From an uncultured Pseudomonadota bacterium (GTDB lineage: Bacteria > Myxococcota_A > UBA796 > SXON01): DNA of 60,432 nucleotides. The stretch spans positions 1-60,432 of the forward strand of contig CAIMSU010000065.1 of NCBI GenBank assembly GCA_903844155.1, in the 5' to 3' direction. Below the pieces are notes generated by a model. The model saw nothing but the letters and a program-made list of their open reading frames with translations. It ran no database searches and had not been told where the DNA came from. Of the stretch, positions 1 to 8,776 are shown piece after piece. Position numbers and translations under genes: made by a program. Within the stretch, counting starts at the first letter, position 1. Every line of letters begins with the position of its first letter.

Positions 1-2
1 GA

Positions 3-425
3 AATTGGCAGGCCCGACCCAGAAGAAACAGCCATCTCGCGAAGCGGAGCGCGCGAGATGGCTGCCAGACCGCGTTCGTACTTCGCTTCACCGGTGTTCT
101 GTCGATGGGCACTGGCGAGACGGCGTGGCAGGACAGCGCGGACACGTTCGCCGCGCTGTGCGATCCGCATGCCAACGGAATCTACCGAAAGGCGGTGCGA
201 GAAGATGTCGACGGGTCGAGCAATCCGACCACCGCCTCCCAGACCACGACGCCCTACGTCACAACCGTCACCGACACCTAGGCCGACGATCTGCTCGTGG
301 ACGAACTCGACGCTGTGGACGACGGCAGCTTCCGGCGCCAGACCTATGCCTACGACGCCGAGGGCAACGTGACCGCGTACGCCTCCTACGACAGCGACCG
401 CACCCAAGTGTCGGTGGAGGGCTGG
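3..425 (+). pseudogene. Decayed fragment of a secreted YD/Rhs-like protein
   Basis: One plus-strand frame has codon use like real genes here (GC-rich third positions) but contains an in-frame TAG at 279-281 and has no convincing start inside the window. After the stop it reads QTYAYDAEGNVTAYASYDSD, which resembles the YD repeat of Rhs-type proteins (YDxxGNxT). Before the stop it reads as an ordinary globular segment (TGVLSMGTGETAWQDSADTF). The frame runs into the 3' end of a minus-strand gene relic (386-601), so the two gene remains are fused at about 386-425. It may be the tail of a gene that starts left of the window. The Rhs link rests on one repeat only. Confidence 0.4.
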
Positions 426-601
426 ATGATCGCCGGCAAAACCGTCACCGCGCTCGCCACCAACGCCCACTCCCCGGTTCGCACCGCGATCATTCCCGTG
501 TGTTCCTCGCGTGGTGTGTGGTCAACCGGCGGGAGCGGCGGCGGTGGGTCCAGATCCTCCACGGGATCAGCGGCGAGCGCTACGGTGATGAGCATGAACA
601 T
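386..601 (-). pseudogene. C-terminally truncated copy of the HTGMI/VRTGEW small membrane protein family
   Basis: It starts with a signal peptide (MFMLITVALAADPVED), followed by a proline-rich stretch and EEHTGMIAVRTGEWALVASAVTV. This matches the intact neighbour at 635-1042 (EEHTGMIMVRTGEFALTSSVIT) residue for residue around the core motif. Similarity ends after about residue 53, where the frame enters sequence that looks like the opposite-strand YD-like fragment, then stops. The hydrophobic C-terminal half of the family (GFAAIGAV...) and its terminal RGTW are missing. I read this as a copy truncated by a recombination or deletion. The remaining 71-residue product could still be made and exported. 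Confidence 0.55.
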
Positions 602-634
602 GCGAGGAATATACCGCTGTTTTCGCCCTGGGCG

Positions 635-1042
635 TCACCACGTTCCCCGCAGCGCGAGCCCCGTCCCCATCGGCACGAGCGCGACGCTCGGCTTCATGCG
701 CGCGCGGGCGGACGTCACGTCGTCGTCGCCCGCGACCATCAGGACCAGCGCGGGGACGGCGCCGATCGCCGCGAAGCCGACAATCCCGGGGCCGATGACG
801 AGGAGCGGGTTGTCACAGCGCGTGTGGCAGATCGCCTGCTCGTAGAGCGCCACGCCGGCCCCGGCCGTGATCACGCTCGACGTCAGGGCAAACTCCCCAG
901 TTCGAACCATGATCATCCCCGTGTGTTCCTCACTTGCAGGCGCGCGCTTGGGAACGGGCGGGCGCGCGGGCATGTACCCGCTCGCGAGAGGTTGCGCGGG
1001 CGCGGTATCGGCCGCCAACGCGATGGCGATGAGCGTCCACAT
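635..1042 (-). CDS. Small secreted/membrane protein, intact member of the HTGMI/VRTGEW paralogue family
   Basis: 135 residues from the ATG at 1042, chosen because it gives a clean signal peptide (MWTLIAIALAADTAPAQ). A proline-rich spacer follows, then the family core EEHTGMIMVRTGEFAL, a hydrophobic stretch, a Cys pair (CHTRC), a second hydrophobic segment (VIGPGIVGFAAIGAVPALVLMV) and the end ALRGTW. Two broken copies of the same family lie at 386-601 and 3821-4190. No known family recognised. The layout suggests an envelope protein with two membrane segments. It is divergent from the secreted-protein gene at 1100, with 57 nt between the starts. Confidence 0.7.
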   Translation of the reverse strand: MWTLIAIALAADTAPAQPLASGYMPARPPVPKRAPASEEHTGMIMVRTGEFALTSSVITAGAGVALYEQAICHTRCDNPLLVIGPGIVGFAAIGAVPALVLMVAGDDDVTSARARMKPSVALVPMGTGLALRGTW

Positions 1043-1099
1043 CGGCCGATGGTATCCCGTGTTTTCCGTGGACGAGGCTGAGGCGCGTCCGCCGGTGCT

Positions 1100-3112
1100 A
1101 TGCTCCCTGCCATGGTGCTGCTCGTGCTGGCGCTGTTCGCCCCGTCGGCTTCGGCGGCGTCGCTGGGCCTCCCCCCGGCTGACGCAATCGCGGCGATCAA
1201 CGCCTGCCAGCACGGGGACGCGGGGGCGTGCGTGGGGTTGGCGGCGGCGGCCGAGCGCTCGGCCATGGCGTCCACGGTGGACCATGCCTGGGGCAACGAC
1301 GACATCGCCGTCTACCGGGTCGACCAGGCAAAAGTCTACCTTGCAGCGGCATGTACGCTGGGCGTGAGCGCGGCCTGCCACGCGGACTCGGCCTCGGGCT
1401 GCGCGGATTGCGACGCGCTCACCGGGCGCCTGGAGGACAGCCTCGGGAAGCGGTGCCAGGAGGAGCCGGCGGGCGACGCCTGCGCTCGTCTGCACGACCT
1501 TGGTTGGACCGGCGTTGTCGGCCGGGTCGCGCTCCACGACGGGACAACCACGATGCCAGAGCCCGGCGCAACGCCGCGTTGCGGACCCACCGTCGCCCCC
1601 GGTTCCGTCTCCGGAACGACCGCCACGTTCACATGCTCCAACGCCAACTACACGGCGTGGTCGGACGGACGCCGGCTCGGGCGGGCGCGTGTTGTGACCA
1701 GCGCCGATGGCAAAGCCGCCCCTACCGACAAGGTCGACCGGGCGGCACCGCCGTTGACGGCGCTCGCCCTGGCCTCGACCGGCGTCGTGTACTTCGTGGC
1801 GCAAGGCCGCGCGTGGTCGTGGTCCGGCGGCGACCCGCTGCTGCTGGGGCCCGGGTCGGACGTCGCAGCGCTCGCGGACGGGCGGTCGGGGGTGGTGGTT
1901 CGCGGGCCGAGTGGCAGGACGAACGTCGTGTTGTACGGGACGGACGCGATCGAGACCGGAACGGTGGTGCTACCGCCGGACTCCGTGCTTCGGGCCGTCT
2001 CGATGGACGGCACGGCCATGTTGTTGTCGAGCCCCAAAGGCTGGGCCGAGGTCGACCTGACCCAGCGGGACCCGGCATGGCCGAAGCGAACCGTGCCGCC
2101 CCAGCTGGCGGCGCCCGGCCGGGCGGTGCAGATCATGGACTTGGACGGCATCCCGCTCGCCGGCGTGGACCTCGGCAGCGTCGATGGCGCCGGAAACCCT
2201 GTTCGGACGGACATGAACGGGCGAGGGACGGCGGAGGGGCCGACGGTCGGGGGGGCCGACGGGCTGGAGCGCCTGGCGCTCACCGGCCCCGGGACGATCA
2301 CGATGCGGTCCACCGGCGAGCAGCGAGCGCGGATGCTGAGCGTTGGCGCCGGCGTCCAACTGACCGGGTCCGACCGGGTCTATACCGTGGTCGCGGTTGA
2401 CCCGGACGGTGCCTGGGCCCAGGCGCTCAAGGTTGGGGACGCCTTCGCCCCGCTCGGCCCGCCGCCGGCCACCGGGTGGTCGGTCGGGACCCTCTGGAGC
2501 GCCGCGCAGGCGAATTGGCCGGCGGAGGGGCTGCTGGTGCGCCGGACGACGGGCGGGGCGGACGTGGAGCTGCCGGGCGGCCCGGCGTGCTCTTCCGGAC
2601 CCTGGAGCTACCGGTCGCTGGACGGATACTGCCCGAACCCAGCGCTGGTCGGCGCGCATTTGAAGGCACTTCCGGCGGCGGTCTGGGGGGCCGCGGATCT
2701 TGTCGGCTGGATGGACGGGACCTGGGACCGCATCGACCCGGCGAAGGTGCGCCGTGCGCGCCTGCGTGCGCGGGTGGAGGCGTTGCTCGCCGACCCCCGG
2801 ACGCCGCCGGACAGCAGCCGCGATCCCGCCGAGGAGGTCGAGGCGCAGGCCCTCCTCGGGCTCGTGCGCGAGGCCGGCCACGCCGAATCCGTGCTCGACG
2901 GCTGGTTTCCCATCCCTCCCGCCCCGGTCCCGCCCATCGTGGTCCACGTCCACGGGCCCCAGATCGAGTGGGACGGGCGCCCGGTGGTGGCCGAGGCGTT
3001 CGCCGACGAGGTCCACGTGCCGGCCGGCGAAGGCTGCGACTGGCTGTTCTACGCCGACCACGACACGTTTGTGCGCTGCGGCGACGTCTACGTCCGCAGG
3101 ACGTCGCCGTGA
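1100..3112 (+). CDS. Large secreted protein of unknown function with N-terminal Cys-rich repeat region
   Basis: 670 residues. The N-terminus is a signal peptide (MVLLVLALFAPSASAAS; the ATG at 1112 is an alternative start). Residues about 30-140 hold regularly spaced cysteines in Ala-rich helical segments (CQHGDAGACVGLA, YLAAACTLGVSAACH, CADCDALTG), like disulfide-bonded Sel1/TPR-type repeats. The middle has beta-rich segments with repeated VV/TG patterns (about 210-480), possibly propeller-like. The C-terminus reads VHVHGPQIEWDGRPVVAEAF and ends near a CDW...CGD cysteine pair. The stop overlaps the GTG start of the next gene, so the two are probably translated together. Function unknown; periplasmic or outer-surface location inferred from the signal peptide. 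Confidence 0.75.
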   Translation: MLPAMVLLVLALFAPSASAASLGLPPADAIAAINACQHGDAGACVGLAAAAERSAMASTVDHAWGNDDIAVYRVDQAKVYLAAACTLGVSAACHADSASGCADCDALTGRLEDSLGKRCQEEPAGDACARLHDLGWTGVVGRVALHDGTTTMPEPGATPRCGPTVAPGSVSGTTATFTCSNANYTAWSDGRRLGRARVVTSADGKAAPTDKVDRAAPPLTALALASTGVVYFVAQGRAWSWSGGDPLLLGPGSDVAALADGRSGVVVRGPSGRTNVVLYGTDAIETGTVVLPPDSVLRAVSMDGTAMLLSSPKGWAEVDLTQRDPAWPKRTVPPQLAAPGRAVQIMDLDGIPLAGVDLGSVDGAGNPVRTDMNGRGTAEGPTVGGADGLERLALTGPGTITMRSTGEQRARMLSVGAGVQLTGSDRVYTVVAVDPDGAWAQALKVGDAFAPLGPPPATGWSVGTLWSAAQANWPAEGLLVRRTTGGADVELPGGPACSSGPWSYRSLDGYCPNPALVGAHLKALPAAVWGAADLVGWMDGTWDRIDPAKVRRARLRARVEALLADPRTPPDSSRDPAEEVEAQALLGLVREAGHAESVLDGWFPIPPAPVPPIVVHVHGPQIEWDGRPVVAEAFADEVHVPAGEGCDWLFYADHDTFVRCGDVYVRRTSP

Positions 3113-3810
3113 TCCCCTGGCTCTGCGTCGTGGCGTTCGCCGCCGATCCCGCTGCCGTCGCCCCCTCGCCCGATGACGATGACGCGCCCCCGGTCGAGGT
3201 TCCAAGCGACGATCCGCTCACCGGCTACGTTGCCCGGCAGGAGACGGCGTTGGCGCTGCGGATGCAGGCGGACCCGACGGCAGCGGTCCGGGCCTACCTC
3301 AACCAGCGGGTGAGCTTCGACGGCGCCCGGCCGGTGACCGCTGCGGCCGGCCCGATCGCCACCGAGACGCTCCTGGCGCGTGCGTCCGACGTTGCGCTCA
3401 CCCGGGTCTACCGTCATCGCCTGGTCGGCGAACGCCTGGTGTGGCGCGGGATGGACTGGGCGGGGGTTGGCGTGGGGGTGATCGGGGCGTGGGCGCTGCT
3501 CGAAAACGTGGACACGGTGTACACGATGCACCCTTACATCGCCGACCTTCCGAGCCCGCGCGCCTTGGGAATCGTGGTCCCCGTCGGCATGATCGGCGCC
3601 GGCACAGCCGCGCTCGTCCTCGGGCACTTCGGCTCCGCGCAATCGAGGCGGGACGACATGGACCCCACTCAGGTGTACACCGGGCCCCAATTGCAGACGC
3701 TCGCATCCGAATACGACAGCGGCGTGCGCAGCGAGATCGCACGGGTCTACGGAGTTTCCATCGATGTTTTCGGGGACGCACCGGGCGTGCGGGTGCAAGG
3801 GGGGTTCTGA
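3109..3810 (+). CDS. Membrane-associated protein of unknown function, coupled to the upstream secreted protein
   Basis: 233 residues from the GTG at 3109, which overlaps the previous stop as GTGA; this start yields an immediate signal peptide (MIPWLCVVAFAADP). An acidic spacer (DDDDAPPVEVPSDD) is followed by a helical segment (YVARQETALALRMQADPTAAVRAY is split by charged residues), then two hydrophobic segments at about 120-140 (WAGVGVGVIGAWALLENV) and 155-175 (ALGIVVPVGMIGAGTAALVL). The C-terminal part is soluble. No family recognised. The overlap and shared export signal suggest it works with the 1100-3112 product at the envelope. Confidence 0.7.
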   Translation: MIPWLCVVAFAADPAAVAPSPDDDDAPPVEVPSDDPLTGYVARQETALALRMQADPTAAVRAYLNQRVSFDGARPVTAAAGPIATETLLARASDVALTRVYRHRLVGERLVWRGMDWAGVGVGVIGAWALLENVDTVYTMHPYIADLPSPRALGIVVPVGMIGAGTAALVLGHFGSAQSRRDDMDPTQVYTGPQLQTLASEYDSGVRSEIARVYGVSIDVFGDAPGVRVQGGF

Positions 3811-3820
3811 GGGGCCAGCG

Positions 3821-4190
3821 CTACCAGGTTCCGCGCACGCTTGCGCCCGTCCCGGACACCGCGAGCGCGAGCGGGAGCCTGTGCGCCCAGCCGCAGGCCC
3901 TCCCCGACACCCAGCACGAGCAGCCCCGAGACCGCGCCGGCGGCAGCGAACCCCACATCGGAGACCGCGATTGCGCCGAAGAAATTGTCCTCGGGGCGAC
4001 GCTGCTGGATTGGCAGGCTCAGCCGGCGGTCCTCCGCGAGCAGGAGCAAGCCTGGCCCGCCGGTCGCGACACCCGCGAGAATCGCCCACTCCCCGGTTCG
4101 CACCAGGATCATCCCGGGGTGGTCCCGCTGTCGCGCCGCCCAGCCGGGAGGCGGGAGGGGGTCGTCCTCCACGGGCGCCGCGCTAAAACC
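3821..4190 (-). pseudogene. Frameshifted, signal-less third copy of the HTGMI/VRTGEW family
   Basis: The minus strand encodes AAPVEDDPLPPP, DHPGMILVRTGEWAILAG and VGFAAAGAVSGLLVLGV, which align with the intact paralogue at 635-1042. Two defects are visible. First, upstream of AAPVED there is no hydrophobic signal sequence; the reading frame runs into the start region of the opposite gene at 4195. Second, after about 3900 the matching C-terminus (LALAVSGTGASVRGTW, compare VALVPMGTGLALRGTW) is in the +1 frame and ends at the TAG at 3821-3823, so a one-base shift lies between about 3870 and 3905. Without the shift the open frame would continue to 3747. A sequencing error could explain the shift but not the missing signal peptide. 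Confidence 0.6.
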
Positions 4191-4194
4191 CCAG

Positions 4195-5886
4195 ATGCGC
4201 CTGTCCTTCGCCCTCCTCGCCCTCCCCGCCTGCACGCCCGTCGCCGACGACTCCGGCCCCTACGTTCCACCCGCCGGCTTCGTGACCAACGCGCACATCG
4301 CGTACACCGATGGCCTGCACAACGAAAACACCGAGCTGATGCGGCTCCCGGACGCGCAAGGTGGCGGCCTGCTGATGATCTTCCGCGGCGGTGAGACCGC
4401 GCAGATCGGCTCGGACAACGCCTATATCAACGTCTACGGGTCGGCCGACGAGGGGGTGACGTGGACGAAGCAAGCGGAGGTGTCCGCCGCGCTGCTGCCC
4501 GGCGGGCGCGACATCCGCGACCCGAAGCTCGTGCAGATGGGCGACAAGCTGTACCTCTACGCGATCAGCCGCCTCCCCGGCGGACATTACCGCGATCTGC
4601 TCGGCGATGCGTGGACCCTGCGCTCCGAGTCCGACGACGGCGGGTTTACCTGGACCGACCCCGTGCAGACCTACGCGGACGTCGACGACAGCGGCACCGA
4701 GACGTTCTGGGGCTTCTGGCGCTACGCCACCCGCCACTGGACCGACGGGTCCTCGGCACTTCAGACCCTCTACGCCCTCGGCTACGACGACGGCGACAAG
4801 ATGGTCGGCATGTTCGCCTCCGACGACGGCATCACCTGGCAGAAATCCTCGATCGTCGTGGACAGCTACGACGACGTGCCGAGCGAGGCGGAGCTGCATT
4901 TTTACGGCCAGAACCAGGAGACGGCGGTCGCGATCGTCCGAATGGACAACCAGGGCATCCTCCAGGACGGGCAGAGCGCGATCTGCACCTCGCAAGCACC
5001 TTTTGCGACGTGGGAGTGCGGCCGACGGATCGAGCAGCGGCTGGACGGGCCCGACTGGTTCTCGGGCGACGTCGCCGGCGCGCACCGGGAGTTCGTGGTC
5101 GCGCGCAAGCACCTCCCGTGCACGGACAAGCGCACGGCGATCTACGAGCTTCGTGGCGACCTTTCCGACCCGACCGCCGACGTGCAGGTCTGCGAGGTCG
5201 AGGAGCTGCCGAGCGCGGGTGACACCGCGTACACCGGGCTTGTGGGGCTTGGCGGCGACAAATACCTCACATCCTGGTATTCGAGCACCATCCCGACGAC
5301 CGGGGACGTCCCGTGGCTGCAGGGCACCTTTGAACCCAGCGACATCTGGACTGCCAACCTGGACTTCTCGACGGTGCCGACGGACGTGTGCAACCCGCCG
5401 CCGGACAAGGTCGCGTGCGAGGCCCCTGCGCTCCCTTCAGGCGCGGCCGCCAACGCCGCCTCCGCCTCGTACACCCTCACCATCGCCCCCGTCATCTACC
5501 CCGCGCAAACGCTGACTTTTGACGCGACCGTCACCGCCGGCGCGACCCTCTCCGTCGCCCTCCAACCCCTCGACGCCGCGACCGGCCTCCCCGCCGGCGA
5601 CCCCTGGACGTTCGACGACGTCGCCGTCGCCACAGACGGCACGTTCGCCCTCTCGATCCCCACCGTCGCCGTCGACGAGTCGGTCTTCCCGCTCCTCGCC
5701 GACCCCTTCTTGACGCTCAACGACCTCGTGTTCACCGGCGTTTTCACGTCCTCCACGACGTTCTGCGGCTCGCTCTACGGCTACGCCCAGGTCTTCGGCA
5801 CCTCCGTCGCCGACCGCATCGACCTCGGCGGGTCCACGTTCGGCGCCGTCCCAAGCGGATCCACTCCCCTGGCGACGTGCCCGTGA
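4195..5886 (+). CDS. Sialidase-like (Asp-box) propeller lipoprotein
   Basis: 563 residues. The ATG at 4195 gives a very short lipoprotein signal with lipobox LPAC (Cys13). Three Asp-box motifs of the SxDxGxTW type are visible: SADEGVTW at 83-90, SDDGGFTW at 146-153 and SDDGITW near 209-215. These are hallmarks of six-bladed sialidase/BNR propellers. The C-terminal third (about 410-563) is a separate beta-rich domain with Cys residues. The protein is predicted to be lipid-anchored in the periplasm or on the outer membrane. Asp boxes occur in many propellers that are not sialidases, and I do not see a convincing set of catalytic arginines, so glycan binding or hydrolysis is only a possibility. 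Confidence 0.7.
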   Translation: MRLSFALLALPACTPVADDSGPYVPPAGFVTNAHIAYTDGLHNENTELMRLPDAQGGGLLMIFRGGETAQIGSDNAYINVYGSADEGVTWTKQAEVSAALLPGGRDIRDPKLVQMGDKLYLYAISRLPGGHYRDLLGDAWTLRSESDDGGFTWTDPVQTYADVDDSGTETFWGFWRYATRHWTDGSSALQTLYALGYDDGDKMVGMFASDDGITWQKSSIVVDSYDDVPSEAELHFYGQNQETAVAIVRMDNQGILQDGQSAICTSQAPFATWECGRRIEQRLDGPDWFSGDVAGAHREFVVARKHLPCTDKRTAIYELRGDLSDPTADVQVCEVEELPSAGDTAYTGLVGLGGDKYLTSWYSSTIPTTGDVPWLQGTFEPSDIWTANLDFSTVPTDVCNPPPDKVACEAPALPSGAAANAASASYTLTIAPVIYPAQTLTFDATVTAGATLSVALQPLDAATGLPAGDPWTFDDVAVATDGTFALSIPTVAVDESVFPLLADPFLTLNDLVFTGVFTSSTTFCGSLYGYAQVFGTSVADRIDLGGSTFGAVPSGSTPLATCP

Positions 5887-5905
5887 GGGCGGGTTATTCA
5901 GGTGC

Positions 5906-6718
5906 GTGGCCGAATTGGACGCCCTCGCAGCCCACCTCCGAGCGAGCACGAAACCGCTGCTCGTGTGCACCGGCGCGGGTGTGAGCCTCGCGAGCGGCAT
6001 CCCCACGTTTCGAGGGACGGACCCGGGCGCGGTGTGGGCGGCTGACGTGACCGAGATGGGAACCAACCGGTTCTTCCGGCACAATCCGGCGGAGTCGTGG
6101 CGTTGGTACTTGAGCCGGTTTGACGGCCTCTCGGCGAAGGCGCCGAACGCGGGCCACGTTGCGCTTGCGGAGCTGGAGCGGTGGAAGCGGACGAACAAGC
6201 TGCTTCGGAACTACCTGCTCGTGACGCAGAACGTGGACGGGCTGCATCGCAAGGCGGGCTCGCAGTCACTGGTCGAGATCCACGGGCGTGCGGATCGCGT
6301 GCGCTGCTCGCGCTCCGGTTGCGAGAACGGCGCTCCCAACGGCTCACTTGGCCGGGCGGAGGTCGACTTCGAGCCGTTCCTCGCCGACGCCACGGAGGCG
6401 AACGTCCCGCGCTGCCCGGCCTGCAACGCCTACCTTCGCCCGCACGTCCTGTGGTTCGACGAATACTACACCGAGCACGCCGAATATGGCTACGCGAGTG
6501 CGATCGGGGCAGCGTCGCAGGTCGGCGTGCTGATCTTCGCCGGGACGTCCTTCTCGGTCGGCATCACGGCGAGCCTGCTCGAGATCGCGCACGACCGCGG
6601 GATTCCCACGTGGAACCTGGATCCTGCGGGCGAGAAACCCGCGCCGTTCGTCCAGACGATCGCCGAGCGGTCGGAGGAAGCGTTGCCCGCCCTCGTCGCC
6701 ATGCTCTCGCCGTGCTGA
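5906..6718 (+). CDS. Sirtuin-family NAD-dependent protein deacylase
   Basis: 270 residues from a GTG start 19 nt after the previous stop. All core sirtuin motifs are present: GAGVSLASGIPTFRG (23-37) for NAD binding, TQNVDGLH (107-114), catalytic His126 (EIHGR), a zinc site Cys134-x4-Cys139 and Cys170-x2-Cys173, and FAGTSFSVG near 213-221. The first zinc pair is spaced C-x4-C rather than C-x2-C. The family removes acyl groups from lysine using NAD in the cytoplasm. Its stop overlaps the start of the membrane-protein gene at 6712. Substrate specificity cannot be read from sequence alone. Confidence 0.9.
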   Translation: MAELDALAAHLRASTKPLLVCTGAGVSLASGIPTFRGTDPGAVWAADVTEMGTNRFFRHNPAESWRWYLSRFDGLSAKAPNAGHVALAELERWKRTNKLLRNYLLVTQNVDGLHRKAGSQSLVEIHGRADRVRCSRSGCENGAPNGSLGRAEVDFEPFLADATEANVPRCPACNAYLRPHVLWFDEYYTEHAEYGYASAIGAASQVGVLIFAGTSFSVGITASLLEIAHDRGIPTWNLDPAGEKPAPFVQTIAERSEEALPALVAMLSPC

Positions 6719-7806
6719 CCGTCCTCGGCTGGCTGCTGCTGCGGGTCGCGCTCGGCGCCGTCGCCGCGCTCATCGCCCTGCGGCCGGAGCCGATCCCGGC
6801 GTCGGCAGGCGTTTTTCGCGACGGCGCCCGGTTTGTCAAGTACACGCGCGGGAAGGGCCGCCGGGTGCTTCGCACACAGACCGGCCTCCGGCTTGGCCGC
6901 GCGATGTCCTTCTCGCTCCGAAAGGAGACCTGGGTGGACCGCCTCGCCAAAACCCTGTCGCTCGCGGAGGAGTTCACGACGGGCGATCGGCTGTTCGACG
7001 ACCGCGTCTACATCGCCGCCGACGATCGCACCGTCCGCGCAGCGCTCGGCGACGATCGGCACGCCCGGGCCGCCGTCATGAAGCTGCTGGACGCCGGTTT
7101 TGATCAAGTCTACGCCAACCGCTTCATCCTGTGGGCCAGCCGGCGGGATGATCAGGAGGCGAACGAGTACGAGCTTGGCTACCTCGACACGATCCGAAAC
7201 GCGATCAACGCCGAGGACGCGCGTGGCTTTCCCGGGCTCCCCGATCCTTTCGCCGACCGCATCCGCTGGTTGAACGCCGGTGTCTTCGCCGTCTACCCGT
7301 TCGCGCTCGCGGGCGTGGCTGTCTCCGCGATGACGTCGACGGCCCAATTCCTCGACGGCTCCGCGCTGTTCGGACCCACCGTCACCATGGGCGGCGCCCT
7401 GCTCTGCGGCCTGGTGGCGGGCTTGCGCTTCTACGCTAGCGGGTCCGCGCGCGGGCATCGGGTCATCGCCCGCCACGCGATCCCCCTGCTCTTTGGCCTG
7501 CCCGCGCTCGCCTTCGCCCTCACCGCCGACCTCGACCGCCTGCTCGACCCCTCCTCGACCCTGACCGCGCGCCCCATCGCCCGCCACGAGGCCATCGTCA
7601 CGCACGACAGCAAGGGGCGCGACCACGTCACCTACTACGTGGTCCTCGGGCCCCGCGACGCCGCCGATCCGGTCGGTCTGCCGACGACCATTCGCGTCGA
7701 CCGGGACTTGTACACGCAGGCCACCACGGGCGGGACGCTCACCGCGGAGGTTGGGAAGGGCGCGTTTGGGGTGGCGTGGTATCGGTCGATCGTCGTCTCC
7801 AGTTGA
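6712..7806 (+). CDS. Polytopic membrane protein of unknown function, coupled to the sirtuin
   Basis: 364 residues from the GTG at 6712, inside the sirtuin's last codons (7-nt overlap). It has an N-terminal membrane segment (LTVLGWLLLRVALGAVAALIAL), a soluble region of about 150 residues with charged helices, then three more hydrophobic segments at about 190-270 (NAGVFAVYPFALAGVAVSAM; TVTMGGALLCGLVAGLRFY; IPLLFGLPALAFAL) and a soluble C-terminal beta-rich domain. No family recognised. Close coupling to a sirtuin may mean co-regulation rather than a shared reaction. Confidence 0.75.
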   Translation: MLTVLGWLLLRVALGAVAALIALRPEPIPASAGVFRDGARFVKYTRGKGRRVLRTQTGLRLGRAMSFSLRKETWVDRLAKTLSLAEEFTTGDRLFDDRVYIAADDRTVRAALGDDRHARAAVMKLLDAGFDQVYANRFILWASRRDDQEANEYELGYLDTIRNAINAEDARGFPGLPDPFADRIRWLNAGVFAVYPFALAGVAVSAMTSTAQFLDGSALFGPTVTMGGALLCGLVAGLRFYASGSARGHRVIARHAIPLLFGLPALAFALTADLDRLLDPSSTLTARPIARHEAIVTHDSKGRDHVTYYVVLGPRDAADPVGLPTTIRVDRDLYTQATTGGTLTAEVGKGAFGVAWYRSIVVSS

Positions 7807-7864
7807 CCGGACGCCGGTCGCGATCTCGACCCGCCCCGAGCTACACTTTCCGCGGAGGCGACCG

Positions 7865-8776
7865 TTGCGCGCATCGTCACTCACGCACCCGGTTGTGCAG
7901 CTCGCCGCGGCGGTGATCGTGGTCAACGACGCGGTGCTTCGGGAGGTTGTCCCGGGATGGTTGACGGGCAAGCTGTCGGACGTGGGCTGGCTTGTGGTGG
8001 TGCCGGTGCTGCTCGCGGAGGCGCTGACGCTGCTGCGCGTCCGGCGTGCCCGCCCCCTCGCGATCGGCGTGACAGCGACGTTCTACACGGTGCTGCAGCT
8101 CTGGCCCCCGCTGGGCGCGTTGTTCGGCCCCGGTCACGTCGCCGATGCCGGGGATCTCCTGGCGCTGCCGGCGCTCGCGGGCGCAATCTACGCGTGGCGG
8201 GGCGCAAGGTCGACGTCGACGTTCGTCCGATTGGCCCTCGGGATCGCGCTCGTGGGCGTGATCGCGGGGGACAGCCTTTGGGCGCCCCTCAACATGTCCT
8301 GGCCCTGCGGCAACGGCATGGTCTGGCCGACAGCTTCGCCGCTAAGGCTCGAGCTTTCCTCGGTGACGGCGTACAGCTCGGACACGTTCGTTCGCGGGCT
8401 GACGCTGCGCGATGCCGTCGGCACCGACATCCCGCTCATCGTGGCGAACGACTCCGGCTACATCGCGGTCTGCGCGCGTGACGGGCTGCAGCCCAGCACG
8501 GCCTACACCTGGACGATCGGCCCCTGGGACCAGCACCCGGGCAACGAGGTCGAGGTCGTCGATGGTGCTCTTCCAACCGTGCATTTTTCGACGGACAGCT
8601 CGCGCGGTGCGCCGGCCGCGGACGTTGCTGGCTGCGAGGCGCTCGTCGGCGACCACCCCACGGGAGACACGGGCGTCTGGCTGACGTGCCAGAATGCCCG
8701 CTGGGAGGACACCGGTGGTCATCACGACACCGGGTCTACGACGGACACCGGCGATTCCGGAGCGGGGACGCCGTGA
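7865..8776 (+). CDS. Membrane protein with PGWLTGKLSD motif and Asp-Thr-rich tail
   Basis: 303 residues from a TTG at 7865, chosen because GGAGG lies at 7854-7858, six bases upstream. The start of the protein reads HPVVQLAAAVIVVNDAVL, then VPGWLTGKLSDVGWLVVVP. From memory, the ND..L...PGWLTGKLSD pattern recurs in uncharacterised bacterial membrane proteins. Four hydrophobic segments fill the first half; the second half is soluble with an Ig-like beta pattern and Cys residues, and it ends in a Gly-Asp-Thr tail (DTGSTTDTGDSGAG) typical of exposed linkers in this group. The final codons overlap the next start as GTGA. Confidence 0.7.
   Translation: MRASSLTHPVVQLAAAVIVVNDAVLREVVPGWLTGKLSDVGWLVVVPVLLAEALTLLRVRRARPLAIGVTATFYTVLQLWPPLGALFGPGHVADAGDLLALPALAGAIYAWRGARSTSTFVRLALGIALVGVIAGDSLWAPLNMSWPCGNGMVWPTASPLRLELSSVTAYSSDTFVRGLTLRDAVGTDIPLIVANDSGYIAVCARDGLQPSTAYTWTIGPWDQHPGNEVEVVDGALPTVHFSTDSSRGAPAADVAGCEALVGDHPTGDTGVWLTCQNARWEDTGGHHDTGSTTDTGDSGAGTP

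Noticed and set aside
4195-5886. Calling the Asp-box lipoprotein a sialidase enzyme
   Set aside because: Asp boxes give the fold, but I could not identify the arginine triad or nucleophilic tyrosine.
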